Source: Candidatus Poseidoniales archaeon | Lineage (GTDB): Archaea; Thermoplasmatota; Poseidoniia; Poseidoniales; Thalassarchaeaceae | Assembly (NCBI GenBank): GCA_028283505.1 | Contig: JAPOFX010000005.1 | Coordinates: 1-64,000 of the forward strand | DNA length: 64,000 nucleotides | Direction: 5' to 3' | Shown here: one piece after another, positions 33,190 through 42,511 of the stretch | Numbering within the stretch: the first letter of the stretch is position 1 | How the letters are laid out: each line of letters opens with the position of its first letter | The notes under the pieces: generated by a model | Databases searched by the model: none | The model's input: only the letters and a program-made list of their open reading frames with translations | Told to the model about the DNA's origin: nothing | Made by a program: the position numbers and the translations under genes

Positions 33190-36100
33190 ATGAGTGGGGG
33201 CATAGGAAGTGTTTCTCAATTCGATCAACAAAGGTTGGTCTCAGAAGTTGAATCATACCAACTATGGTTAGACTCGAAGACTCAAGAAGCTTATGATATT
33301 GCTAAAATTGCCAAGGCAAAGGGTCATGATTTCAGTACTGAAATAGAAATTCCCAGGGCCTCTGATTTAGCCAGTAGAACTGAAAAACTACTTGAGGAGT
33401 ATCTGAAGGGATTGGAAATAGAAGAGGGATTAAGGGAGATTCTATTAAATACTGACAGAGAGAGTGCTTCTATTCAGATTGCAGTTGATGTATCAAAGAG
33501 GATGTATGCTCGCGATGGTGACCTGAGGGAGGCTATTGATTGTGGGCTCAGGGTTGGGCTCGCAGTACTAACCGAGGCCGTTCTTGTAGCTCCTCTTGAT
33601 GGGATAGGGGCTGTAAGAATTCTCAATAATTCAGATGGCTCGGAATTTCTATCAATAGACTTCTGCGGACCGATAAGAGCTGCTGGTGGCACAGCCCAAG
33701 CAATGTGCGTACTTATCGGAGATATGATTAGACGGGAATTGGGCATTGGTAGGTATACCCCTTCCACGAGTGAAGTGGAGAGAGTAAAGGAAGAGTTCGG
33801 GCTTTACAGAGTGGGGTTGCAATACAAGCCTCCTCCCGAGGAGGTTGAAGTGATTGTAAGAGCGTGTCCAGTTATGATCAACGGAGAGGAAACTGAGAAG
33901 CAGGAATGCGCCGGATTCAAGGAAGTAAAAAATATTCAGAACGAAAATGGCTCCTTTAGAACAAGGGTCAGGGGGGGTGTCATGCTGGTAATTGGTGAGG
34001 GGCTATGCCTCAAAGCCCCAAAAATCGTGAAGCATACAGAAAGAATGGAGATATCTGGGTGGGAATTCATATCACAATTCGCCCAGAAGGGAAAAGATGA
34101 TTCTTCCAAGTCCAAGAGTTTCAAAAGTCGTCAAATTCCCGAGATTTCAAGATACATGGATGATGTTATTGCTGGACGTCCAATATTTGGAGAGCCATGT
34201 GAGCCGGGGGGTTTTAGGCTGAGGTATGGCAGAAGCAGGGCTACTGGATTGGCGGCAGCTGGATTGAATCCTGTTTCCATGAAAGCAGCAGGAGGATTTC
34301 TTTCAGTCGGAACACAAATGAAAATTGAGCGTCCAGGTAAAGCCTGCGCTGTTACTCCATGTGCGGAAATAGAAGGCCCAATGGTAATCCTGGACAACGG
34401 AGAGTTTCGAAGAGTGGATGCCATGGAGGATTGGGAGAAAATCGAGGAGAGAGTCGTTTCAATCTGGGATAATGGGGAGATACTGATTGGATTTGGTGAG
34501 TTTCTTGAGAATAACAAGTCCCTGGTACCTTCCGCATACAATAGGGATTGGTGGGCTGCAGATTTAGCGGAATCCTTGGACCAGCCGCATAAAGTCATTG
34601 AATTTGCCGAGATAATGGGACTCGACGTCGGTCAGCTTCCAAGCGGTCTACCCTTCAACGGAGCGGTATCTCGAGGTGGAGAAGATCCTCTGGAAAGAGA
34701 ATGGCGGAAAAGAGCGTGGTATGTTTATCTTAGAGATCTGAAATTGGATTGGGTCCAATCAAAGAAAATTGGGGAGTCGTTTGGAACAGCGGTTCCCCCT
34801 CCTTGGAATCTATGGTGGTCGGATCTTCCAATCTCAATAGTAAATCCACTAACTGAATCATTAATTGGCTCGACTGTGGAAGAAGCGGGTCTGAGAATTT
34901 CCAATGCTTCTGAAGGATGGGGTTCCGGTTCAACATTTGGTTCAGATCTTTCGCAGGAGCCTGATTTTGATAGGTGGCCTTCTTGGATGTCAATAGAAGA
35001 ACACGGTATTACCAAGTCTGCTCTCATGACGCTGGGATTAGCTCATTTACATAGCAATGGTGATATCATAGTACCCAGAAATTGGGAAGGACTTCTTGAA
35101 GGGCTGGGCCTGATAAACGAATCTGGGGTTGTGAGCCGTTCAGTGGACTCCGCTGATCACATAGAAGATCGCCTTGGGAGAATTAAGGCGGCCAGAGAGA
35201 TAGTCGGAGCAGAGGAAGCGAGATTAAGAGATCTGGAGAGTAGAAAGGGGGTTGCAAGGGTTCGTGCTACAACTGTGGCAATGCAGGAAGGAAAGGGGAC
35301 ATTGGAAACCGAAGCAATTGGGGATAAGGCCTCCGAGGCAATCCAAGATCCTGGGCCCGCTGATAGTATCGAGCTCAGAAAATCTGTCTCATTGATAGAT
35401 GACCATACTGTCGATGGGGCACTTTGGCTGGTTAGGAAGGTTTCCTCATGCAGGTGGGAGGATTCAGCAACTTGTCGAATAGGTGCCAGAATGGGGAGGC
35501 CTGAGAAGTCCGGGGTAAGAGAGATGAAGCCTATGGTTCATGCACTTTATCCAATTGCTGAAACTGGTGGCCCACAGAGACTAATTGGGGAGTCTTCCTC
35601 AAAAGGTAGCATCAGGGTCCAGATGGGTCCGAGGATATGTACCGTATGTGGCTCCGAATCCCCCCATATCAGATGCCACAAAAGACCTGATCCAAATGTT
35701 CCAATAGAGTGTGGGGGAAGAACAGAGGAACGAAAGAAAAGAGGAGGCAATAGGAGGAGGAGGGGGGAATTCACCACTGTTCCAATTTCATCCATATTGG
35801 AGGTCAAAAGAAGATCCTTGGGTTTAGATAAGCTACCTTCAAAAATTAAGGCTGTTAAGGGGTTGATATCCATCGGACAATCCCCTGAGCCGTTGGAGAA
35901 GGGAATTCTCAGAGCGAAGCATGGTGTGTCAGTTTTCAGGGATGGTACTTCCAGATACGATATGAGTGATGTCCCGGTGACTCATTTCAAACCTGTTGAG
36001 ATTGGTACTCCGTGGGAGTCTTTGGTCAGACTTGGCTATACACATGATATTCGTGGGAATCAGTTGAGCTCCGATACTCAGATGCTTGAGTTGTTGCCCC

Positions 36101-37164
36101 AAGATTTCATACCTTCAATTAGATCTAAGGACCATCTTCTTGCTACTTGCGGATTCGTTGATGATCTTCTCATTCGTTTCTATGGCATGGAGCCGTTTTA
36201 CAACGCCTTGACCGAGATTGACTTAGTGGGCAGACTTGCTATCGGTCTTGCCCCTCATACTTCGGGAGGAGTCCTGTGTAGAATTATTGGGTGGACTTCT
36301 TCCTCTGCAGGGTATGCGCATCCATTGTTCCACGCTGCAAAAAGAAGAAACTGCGATGGGGATGAGGACAGTATAATGATGCTAATGGACGGTCTTTTGA
36401 ATTTCTCAAAGGAAATCTTGCCAGCTGGTAGGGGAGGGAGAATGGATGCCCCTCTTGTACTAACTACTAGGCTAAATCCTATGGAGATAGATAAGGAGGC
36501 ACTGAATGTAGACTGTTCCTGGAGTTATTCGAGGGCATTCTATGAGGCGTCCCTATCACAACCACACCCCAGTGAGGCATCTAATTTGGTAGATCTAGTG
36601 AGTGACAGGCTTGGGACGATAGGGGATCTCCGGGGATATGGATGGACCCATGACTCCGGAGAGTTAGATTCCGGGCCGATTAATTCCGCATACAAGACAC
36701 TAGTCAGCATGACTGACAAGATGGGCGAGCAATTGGCTCTTGGAAGTAGGCTTCGTTCTGTTAGTGTGGACAGGGTTGCGTCGCAGGTCATAGAATCTCA
36801 CTTCCTCCCTGATATGAGAGGGAACATGATGGCCTTCACGAGGCAGAAGGTTAGGTGTGTGAAGTGTGGTCACTCTTATCGGAGGATGCCTCTAGCAGGG
36901 AAGTGCATTCAAAGGGCTGGGGCTCTTTCAAGAGGGCCTAGGTTCTCCAGCTCCGACGATGGTGTGGCGACATGTGGGGGGAACGTTGTCTTGACCGTTT
37001 CCGAGGGAGCTGTGAGAAAGTATATCCAGGTAACCAAAGAGGTTATGGAAAATTATGGCGTTGATGATTACACGAAACAACGAGTTGATTGGATGTCGGA
37101 CAGCGTAGATTCTCTTTTCAATAACGACAAAGTGACTGTGATGACTTTGGAGGATTTCTTGTAG
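33190..37164 (+). CDS. polC: DNA polymerase D large subunit (DP2)
   Basis: The catalytic subunit of the archaeal replicative PolD, about 1324 residues and without an intein. Visible landmarks are the LSIDFCGPIRAAGGTAQAM region, FRLRYGRSRATGLAAAGLNP, the zinc module CTVCGSESPHIRCH near residue 818, the active-site motif NCDGDEDS near 1055, and the C-terminal zinc segment CVKCGHSYRRMPLAGKC. ATG 33190 follows GGTGAG; another ATG at 33139 adds 17 unconvincing residues. The DP1 exonuclease subunit is not in the window. Confidence 0.97.
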   Translation: MSGGIGSVSQFDQQRLVSEVESYQLWLDSKTQEAYDIAKIAKAKGHDFSTEIEIPRASDLASRTEKLLEEYLKGLEIEEGLREILLNTDRESASIQIAVDVSKRMYARDGDLREAIDCGLRVGLAVLTEAVLVAPLDGIGAVRILNNSDGSEFLSIDFCGPIRAAGGTAQAMCVLIGDMIRRELGIGRYTPSTSEVERVKEEFGLYRVGLQYKPPPEEVEVIVRACPVMINGEETEKQECAGFKEVKNIQNENGSFRTRVRGGVMLVIGEGLCLKAPKIVKHTERMEISGWEFISQFAQKGKDDSSKSKSFKSRQIPEISRYMDDVIAGRPIFGEPCEPGGFRLRYGRSRATGLAAAGLNPVSMKAAGGFLSVGTQMKIERPGKACAVTPCAEIEGPMVILDNGEFRRVDAMEDWEKIEERVVSIWDNGEILIGFGEFLENNKSLVPSAYNRDWWAADLAESLDQPHKVIEFAEIMGLDVGQLPSGLPFNGAVSRGGEDPLEREWRKRAWYVYLRDLKLDWVQSKKIGESFGTAVPPPWNLWWSDLPISIVNPLTESLIGSTVEEAGLRISNASEGWGSGSTFGSDLSQEPDFDRWPSWMSIEEHGITKSALMTLGLAHLHSNGDIIVPRNWEGLLEGLGLINESGVVSRSVDSADHIEDRLGRIKAAREIVGAEEARLRDLESRKGVARVRATTVAMQEGKGTLETEAIGDKASEAIQDPGPADSIELRKSVSLIDDHTVDGALWLVRKVSSCRWEDSATCRIGARMGRPEKSGVREMKPMVHALYPIAETGGPQRLIGESSSKGSIRVQMGPRICTVCGSESPHIRCHKRPDPNVPIECGGRTEERKKRGGNRRRRGEFTTVPISSILEVKRRSLGLDKLPSKIKAVKGLISIGQSPEPLEKGILRAKHGVSVFRDGTSRYDMSDVPVTHFKPVEIGTPWESLVRLGYTHDIRGNQLSSDTQMLELLPQDFIPSIRSKDHLLATCGFVDDLLIRFYGMEPFYNALTEIDLVGRLAIGLAPHTSGGVLCRIIGWTSSSAGYAHPLFHAAKRRNCDGDEDSIMMLMDGLLNFSKEILPAGRGGRMDAPLVLTTRLNPMEIDKEALNVDCSWSYSRAFYEASLSQPHPSEASNLVDLVSDRLGTIGDLRGYGWTHDSGELDSGPINSAYKTLVSMTDKMGEQLALGSRLRSVSVDRVASQVIESHFLPDMRGNMMAFTRQKVRCVKCGHSYRRMPLAGKCIQRAGALSRGPRFSSSDDGVATCGGNVVLTVSEGAVRKYIQVTKEVMENYGVDDYTKQRVDWMSDSVDSLFNNDKVTVMTLEDFL

Positions 37165-37923
37165 TCAAAAATCTAGTTTGAGTGATTTCAGAATTCTGCC
37201 CATCCACTGTAATTTCTCAAGTTTCGTACTTTTTACGGAGCTTCCGGACCATCTTCCAACCTCTTGCGTATTTGTCCCTAACAGAGTTATTCTCTCAATT
37301 GGTATCCCCAATGACAATGCTATACAGGCGGCTCTATCCCCGTCTGTGAATCCCCCGGGGTTATGCATCCCAGGTATCTCCTCTGGTGTCTGATGAGTTA
37401 GGATCAAAGGAGGAGGGGAGGGGGCCTCTATGGATATTTGGAGTATTTTTTTCAAATCCTCTCGATTGTCTCCATGTGCGTGCAAGAAGATTGTTTTTCC
37501 ACGTCTGGCGGCCTGAATTGTACCATCTCCGCCATCAGCATCACTGACCATGAATAACATTCTAGACCAGGCTCTCTCAGCAGAGGTATCTGGCAAAAGT
37601 GAGAATACGCCTGCGGCCCCGTCGGCAGCAATTAGCAGGGTTGGTGTTTCAAGAACTTGGACTAACTCTTCCATGTCTATGGCTGCACCAAGAATTGCAA
37701 CATTTTGTTCTCTCAATACAGCCCTTCTCTGTATGTTGGCAACTGTAGCGGCCCTATTGGGCCTACTCCACAAATCGATTCCTGAGTCCTCCACGATAGA
37801 AATTAGCTCCTTTGCACTAAGTTGGTCATGATCGAGCTCCCACCCAAAATGGGTCCTGAATTCATTTTGAATTGATACAACCTCCTTGTTATGGGGCAGG
37901 AGATCAGTGGGGGGTCTAAGCAT
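37165..37923 (-). CDS. mptE: 6-hydroxymethyl-7,8-dihydropterin pyrophosphokinase (MptE-like, DUF115)
   Basis: An archaeal DUF115 protein. The diagnostic segments are ADGAAGVF, FLHAHGDNREDL, LTHQTPEEIPGM and NPGGFTDGDRAACIA, as in the MptE enzyme of archaeal pterin synthesis, which adds pyrophosphate to the pterin alcohol. ATG 37923 with GGAGA just upstream is chosen; a GTG at 37995 would run into the divergent primase gene. It ends directly next to the convergent DP2 stop. Confidence 0.85.
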   Translation of the reverse strand: MLRPPTDLLPHNKEVVSIQNEFRTHFGWELDHDQLSAKELISIVEDSGIDLWSRPNRAATVANIQRRAVLREQNVAILGAAIDMEELVQVLETPTLLIAADGAAGVFSLLPDTSAERAWSRMLFMVSDADGGDGTIQAARRGKTIFLHAHGDNREDLKKILQISIEAPSPPPLILTHQTPEEIPGMHNPGGFTDGDRAACIALSLGIPIERITLLGTNTQEVGRWSGSSVKSTKLEKLQWMGRILKSLKLDF

Positions 37924-37988
37924 GTTTCTCCAGTGGAAGGGGTCGGTGATTGTTGAATAACCCTCTCGGTTCAATTGGTGTTGTGCCG

Positions 37989-39110
37989 ATGCCACTCCAG
38001 CCTCCGGATATCGAAGACCGGATTGTATTATCTAGATACCCTATGCTTCCACAAGGGAGGCAACATATCAGGAATGTACTGAACGAAAATGGAGTGACTG
38101 TAGCAGATTTGATCGAGGCTCCGTGGCTTGAGGAGGTGCGTACGAGGGGAAGGTTGCGTTTGCTTGAGTCTGTTATGCACAAAGATGGTGTTGATGACTC
38201 TACGACTGTTGATCTGTCAACGGATGCTGGCAAGATGACTGAGACTCTATCTTTCTTACATGCGATGTTGGTAGTATGCGCCTCTTTCGATGAGCGTTTG
38301 TTATCTAGATGGATAGAGGGGGAGGCGAGCAGAGCCGATGGCCTATTTGGTCGAGATAGCTCCAACTTCACAATAATTTGCTCTAGCTTTCTTTCCGATA
38401 TTAAATCAGAAAATGGGGGAGAGGAAATCTATTGGGTTCCAGTCGCAGACTTCATCGAGCTTTGCCCTAAAATCTCAGGGTCCTACTGGAGACTCGCAAA
38501 TAGGCCGGTCGAGGAGGGATGGGTCAGGATGGATCCAGCTTCAGGAGAAAACAGCAGAGAGAGGACTTCGAGGCTTCTGAAAGAAAGAGTCAGGTCTTTT
38601 TTGCACGCGACTTGTAGGGAGAGAATGGAGAAGATGACCGAGGAGTTTGCTGCTCAATTCTCTGAAGCTGTGGAAAGGATAACGGGCGTATTGGCACTAA
38701 GGGTGAAGGAGGAGATGCCGGTCTCTGCAGCGGTTAGGGAGGACTGGCCCCCTTGCTTCGAGTCAGCAATTTCAGAATTAAATCAGGGAGTTAACGTTAA
38801 CCATGTTGGCAGAGTATTCCTAGCATCATTTTCAAAGGCAATTGGTCATACACAAGAGCAAACCTGTGGTTTCTTCTCAGGAGCTCCTGACTATAATCCA
38901 GATACGACCTCTTACCAAGTTTCGCACATTTACGAGGGAAACTACACACCAAACGGGTGTGCTTCACTAAAGACTAATGCGAGATGTCCAGTTCAGGTAG
39001 GTGATGACAGACTCTGCGATCAAGAGTGGCTTACCCATCCACTCAAGTACATCAGGGCTAAGCAAAGGAGGAGATATTCCGAGAGTGACGGTACCGAGAT
39101 TGCCACATAA
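37989..39110 (+). CDS. priL: DNA primase large subunit PriL
   Basis: The non-catalytic subunit of the archaeal/eukaryotic primase. The C-terminal iron-sulfur domain is clear: cysteines in WPPCFES, EQTCGFF, NGCASLKT and NARCPV, with HIYEGNYTPNG between them as in PriL/Prim2. The N-terminal helical part starts with RIVLSRYPMLPQGRQ. The frame is open from TTG 37950, but ATG 37989 fits the family start. The catalytic PriS is not present here. It adjoins the DP2 locus, a replication neighbourhood. Confidence 0.93.
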   Translation: MPLQPPDIEDRIVLSRYPMLPQGRQHIRNVLNENGVTVADLIEAPWLEEVRTRGRLRLLESVMHKDGVDDSTTVDLSTDAGKMTETLSFLHAMLVVCASFDERLLSRWIEGEASRADGLFGRDSSNFTIICSSFLSDIKSENGGEEIYWVPVADFIELCPKISGSYWRLANRPVEEGWVRMDPASGENSRERTSRLLKERVRSFLHATCRERMEKMTEEFAAQFSEAVERITGVLALRVKEEMPVSAAVREDWPPCFESAISELNQGVNVNHVGRVFLASFSKAIGHTQEQTCGFFSGAPDYNPDTTSYQVSHIYEGNYTPNGCASLKTNARCPVQVGDDRLCDQEWLTHPLKYIRAKQRRRYSESDGTEIAT

Positions 39111-39181
39111 CTGAGGTTGTGGAGATGGTTTCGTGCAATTCTTCATATCGCTCTGTCTCTATCAAGGGGTGAGGCGGAGGA

Positions 39182-40366
39182 GTGGTACGAACCCTGATAT
39201 TGACTGTTGACCGAGACAATGACCTCGGTGTCAAGGCAGGTATCAGAGGCCCTGTGGTAGGAAGAAAGGCCACTTTGGCGGCTGCTCTGAGACTGGGAAT
39301 TGCGGACCCTGAGGAGTCTGATACGAATGCCATCTTGGGTGCACTTCACCAACATGATCGATTAGCTGAGGAAGTCATCGGGGACGATGAGGTTCAGATT
39401 GCACTGCTGACTGGAGATGTTAGAGTTGGGGCTAGGAGCGACAGGGAGATTGCGACACAGTTGGATGAGGTAATCCAAGATTTCCAACCTGACAAGGCGA
39501 TACTTGTGACGGATGGCGCGGATGATGAAGAAGCCCTGCCAATAATTACATCCAGAGTAAGAGTGGATCACATTGAGAAGATTATCGTTAGGCAGTCAAA
39601 GGGCATCGAGGGAACCTATTACTATGTGGCTAAGGCGATAGAGGATCCCAGATGGAGGGCTAGGCTTCTTGTCCCCATAGCTACGGTGATGATTATTCTC
39701 GGAATTGGTCTGATACTACCTTCAGATTATGGTAGCGCCTTAATCGGGACATTGCCGCTAATTATAGGAATCTGGCTACTTTCTCGGGGACTAGGTTGGG
39801 AACAGCAATTAGACCGTCTCATGGGGGATATGAGGGCTGCAACTACTGGGAGCTTGCTCACCTCAATGTTGTGGGCGCTTGCCTTGGTTTCGATGATGAT
39901 AGCAGTGGTAACCGTTATTCAAGTCCTATATGCTACGAGTCTTGAGATCGAGTCTTATGCCTCATCGATTCTCCCTTCGTCCACAAACTTTGATGTGAAT
40001 GCTGTGAATAGCGATATCGCAGTCTGGGTGATTGCTATTGACAATGCGTTGTCATGGATACTTGTTGCATTTTTCTCTCTATTCCTCTCATTGGGGGTCT
40101 TGAGATGGAAGGAGGGGCAGTTTACCGGACAAAGCATTATGCTACTGGCAACTGGACTCGTCGTCTATTTTGTGATCTCAGCTATTAATGAGGTATCCCT
40201 GAGTATGCTGGGAGGACAAGATGTCGATCTTAGGGTGGACTCGGTAGTTGAGACATGGGCTCTGCCTGTTGTTGCTATACTCGGGAGATATCTCATGAGT
40301 GTTATCGTCGACTCTCTCTCGGAGGGAGACGAGGGTGGAAGGGGAAGCGAGTTCTGGGGAGTTTAG
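39182..40366 (+). CDS. DUF373 family membrane protein
   Basis: The N-terminus LILTVDRDNDLGVKAGIRGP is the DUF373 signature, and the soluble part (about 160 residues, with AILVTDGADDEEALPII) is followed by roughly six transmembrane helices. DUF373 proteins are widespread in archaea with no known function. The start at GTG 39182 is set by this signature, with GCGGAGG directly in front, an unusually short spacing. The end overlaps the convergent zinc-ribbon gene by four bases. Confidence 0.88.
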   Translation: MVRTLILTVDRDNDLGVKAGIRGPVVGRKATLAAALRLGIADPEESDTNAILGALHQHDRLAEEVIGDDEVQIALLTGDVRVGARSDREIATQLDEVIQDFQPDKAILVTDGADDEEALPIITSRVRVDHIEKIIVRQSKGIEGTYYYVAKAIEDPRWRARLLVPIATVMIILGIGLILPSDYGSALIGTLPLIIGIWLLSRGLGWEQQLDRLMGDMRAATTGSLLTSMLWALALVSMMIAVVTVIQVLYATSLEIESYASSILPSSTNFDVNAVNSDIAVWVIAIDNALSWILVAFFSLFLSLGVLRWKEGQFTGQSIMLLATGLVVYFVISAINEVSLSMLGGQDVDLRVDSVVETWALPVVAILGRYLMSVIVDSLSEGDEGGRGSEFWGV

Positions 40367-40788
40367 TTCTCGAAGGTCGCCTCGTTCATGCAAGCTGGGC
40401 ATTTAATGGTAATCGGCCTGATAGAAGGAATTCCCAAGGCCGCATTACAATTCGGACAAACTATTGCCTGCTCAACCTCCGATTGTCTCTTCTTTCCTGA
40501 ATGGCTAGGATCATATGAAAATCGATATTTGTGGGTATTCTGGAGATACTTTGGAGAGCCCTCTCCCTCCTCCTTAGTAGTGAACTTACTTTCCCTATCC
40601 GGGAGAGAGTGGGCAGTTTTCGCTTGGTTTGATGGTTTAATCCCCCCACTCCGAAACTCCTCTAGCTGGGAAAGTATCTCATTTTCGGTGATTCCTAGCT
40701 CTCTAGAGATCTTGTCTATCGCTAGGGTCCTATCATACTCGCTCATGCCAACGAACTGTTGGAGGAGTACAGCAGGTATTCTTGACAC
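40363..40788 (-). CDS. Small zinc-ribbon protein with N-terminal helical domain
   Basis: Not assigned to a family. 141 residues: an N-terminal helical part (SEYDRTLAIDKISRELGI, then EILSQLEEF) that could be a winged-helix or ubiquitin-associated-like fold, a polar linker, and a C-terminal zinc ribbon with CPNCNAALG and CPACMNEATF. Such proteins often bind nucleic acid or other proteins. A start at Met15 would also be acceptable. It is separated from metK by 58 bases. Confidence 0.65.
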   Translation of the reverse strand: MSRIPAVLLQQFVGMSEYDRTLAIDKISRELGITENEILSQLEEFRSGGIKPSNQAKTAHSLPDRESKFTTKEEGEGSPKYLQNTHKYRFSYDPSHSGKKRQSEVEQAIVCPNCNAALGIPSIRPITIKCPACMNEATFEN

Positions 40789-40846
40789 GTTACCCGATAG
40801 AAGGGAGGGTTTTCAATGTCCACGGAAAGATGATCCCCTGATAGGA

Positions 40847-42136
40847 CTATTCCCGGTTTTCGATTGCTAATGCGAGAGCCTTTATTTTCTCTGGTTCTAA
40901 ACTCTCCCAGGGGAATAATCCGTCATCAGTGGGGACTCTTCCAAAATGGCCTCCAGATGATGTTGCAGAGTATATTGGTCGCTTCAGATCGAGATCCCTG
41001 ATCATTGCTGCGGGCCTCCAATCGAAGTGCATCAGCAGTAGCCTAGAAATCTCCTGATCGGGTTCAGTGCCTAGCTCCGGCCTTGAAGTACCGAAAGTTT
41101 CCACTCTGAGGCCCACTGGGTTGGTTTTTCCGATTGCATAAGCGACTTGGATTTCACACCTTTCAGCGATTCCGGAGGCTACAACATGCTTCGCTGCCCA
41201 CCTTGCATAGTATGCGGCCGAGCGGTCTACCTTGGATGGGTCTTTCCCACTAAATGCGCCTCCACCATGCCTTCCTCCACCATAGGTATCTACGATTATC
41301 TTCCTACCAGTTAAGCCAGCATCAGCATATGGACCTCCCGGATCTGGGAATGATCCGGTTCCATTGACAATGACCTCTGGATCGTTCATCAGGGATGATG
41401 GGATGGCATGCTCGATTACATGCTTCCTAATTTCCGCCTCGATGTAAAGCTTCCTTTCTTCTTCTGAGAGGTTGTTTTTGTCTGGCCAGTTGGGCCCTGC
41501 ATCGGAAGCGTGCTGAGCAGCAATTACAATAGTCGAAACCCTATCATTGGGATCATTTTTTTCACCAACATGTACAGTTACTTGGCTCTTGCCATCAGGT
41601 CTTATCCATGGGATGATTTGTTCGCTGTGGACTTGTTCAAGCCTTCTGGTTAGTCTCTGGGAAAGCGCGGCTGCGAGAGGAAAAAATCTTCCTCTAAGCT
41701 CCTCGGTCTGTTCGGTTTCAGAGCATGCGTATCCGAACATTACCCCCTGGTCACCAGCACCTTGAGTGTCAAAGTCCCCATCAACTCCCTGACTAATGAA
41801 CTGCGATTGGGTAGTGATGTATGTGAGAACATCACAAAGTTCACTCGAGGAAGCATCCATTCCTATTCTACTGTCAGTATATCCGACGGAGATCGCTTTT
41901 TCTCTGGCTATCTTCTCATATTCTGGGGCCCGTCCGTCAAGACTCACCTCCCCTGCGAGAATAATCACGGCCTCGCCCCCGATACCTTTGACCATGGTCT
42001 CCACGGCTACTCTGGCATTGGGATCTATTCTCAGACACTCATCCAATATGGCGTCCGATATGGCGTCACAGAGCTTATCTGGATGTCCAGATGTCACTGA
42101 TTCCGCAGTGTCTGACGGTGGCATGTATCCATGCAT
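40847..42136 (-). CDS. metK: S-adenosylmethionine synthetase, bacterial type
   Basis: A 429-residue MetK making SAM from methionine and ATP. Bacterial/eukaryal signatures are ESVTSGHPDKLCDAISDAIL, GAGDQGVMFGYACSET and YGGGRHGGGAFSGKDPSKVD. Most archaea instead use a divergent archaeal MAT, so this points to lateral acquisition. Length is slightly above the usual 385-400 because of an insertion around DPNDRVSTIVIAAQHASDAG and QEISRLLL. It is divergent from pcc1; the gap carries a small bulged hairpin (42177-42192). Confidence 0.95.
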   Translation of the reverse strand: MHGYMPPSDTAESVTSGHPDKLCDAISDAILDECLRIDPNARVAVETMVKGIGGEAVIILAGEVSLDGRAPEYEKIAREKAISVGYTDSRIGMDASSSELCDVLTYITTQSQFISQGVDGDFDTQGAGDQGVMFGYACSETEQTEELRGRFFPLAAALSQRLTRRLEQVHSEQIIPWIRPDGKSQVTVHVGEKNDPNDRVSTIVIAAQHASDAGPNWPDKNNLSEEERKLYIEAEIRKHVIEHAIPSSLMNDPEVIVNGTGSFPDPGGPYADAGLTGRKIIVDTYGGGRHGGGAFSGKDPSKVDRSAAYYARWAAKHVVASGIAERCEIQVAYAIGKTNPVGLRVETFGTSRPELGTEPDQEISRLLLMHFDWRPAAMIRDLDLKRPIYSATSSGGHFGRVPTDDGLFPWESLEPEKIKALALAIENRE

Positions 42137-42223
42137 GACATATGGAAGAGCCTCTCACTGATGATTGTTATTGATTCGCCCTGAAACAGGCGGTATGAAA
42201 AATGACTATCCCATCTCAACGTC

Positions 42224-42466
42224 ATGGAGGAAGCCATGGCGAGAGTTGATTGGATTGGACGTGGGGACATAGCTGAAGCTCTAATTAATTCGATTCAGCC
42301 CGATGATCCAGACTGCTTCAGATACGAAATCACTGAAATTGATGCTGGGGTAAAACTGAGTATTTTCGTGTCCTCGCGCGAATTGGGTAGATTGCGAGCA
42401 ACTATGGACGATATTCTGGCTTGTTTGTCCGCTGTTGAGGGGAGTCTAGGGGCTCTTGTAGAGTAG
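42224..42466 (+). CDS. KEOPS complex subunit Pcc1
   Basis: An 80-residue Pcc1/CTAG-type protein. LSIFVSSRELGRLRATMDDI followed by LACLSAVEGSL matches the C-terminal helix of Pcc1, which dimerises and anchors Kae1 in the KEOPS complex for t6A tRNA modification. It is very short, so the call rests mainly on this helix. ATG 42224 and a second ATG 12 bases later are both possible. Kae1, Bud32 and Cgi121 are not in the window. Confidence 0.75.
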   Translation: MEEAMARVDWIGRGDIAEALINSIQPDDPDCFRYEITEIDAGVKLSIFVSSRELGRLRATMDDILACLSAVEGSLGALVE

Positions 42467-42511
42467 GTTACAATTCGGACCATTCAAGTCTGAGTACGAC
42501 TGCCAAGTAAT

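Noticed and set aside
33190-37164. Intein in the DP2 gene
   Set aside because: Many archaeal DP2 genes carry inteins, but this protein is of plain length and the conserved blocks run on without intein splicing motifs.
42177-42193. SAM riboswitch upstream of metK
   Set aside because: There is only one small bulged hairpin (CCTG-AAA-CAGG core) in the 87-base gap; no SAM-I, II or other riboswitch consensus is visible.
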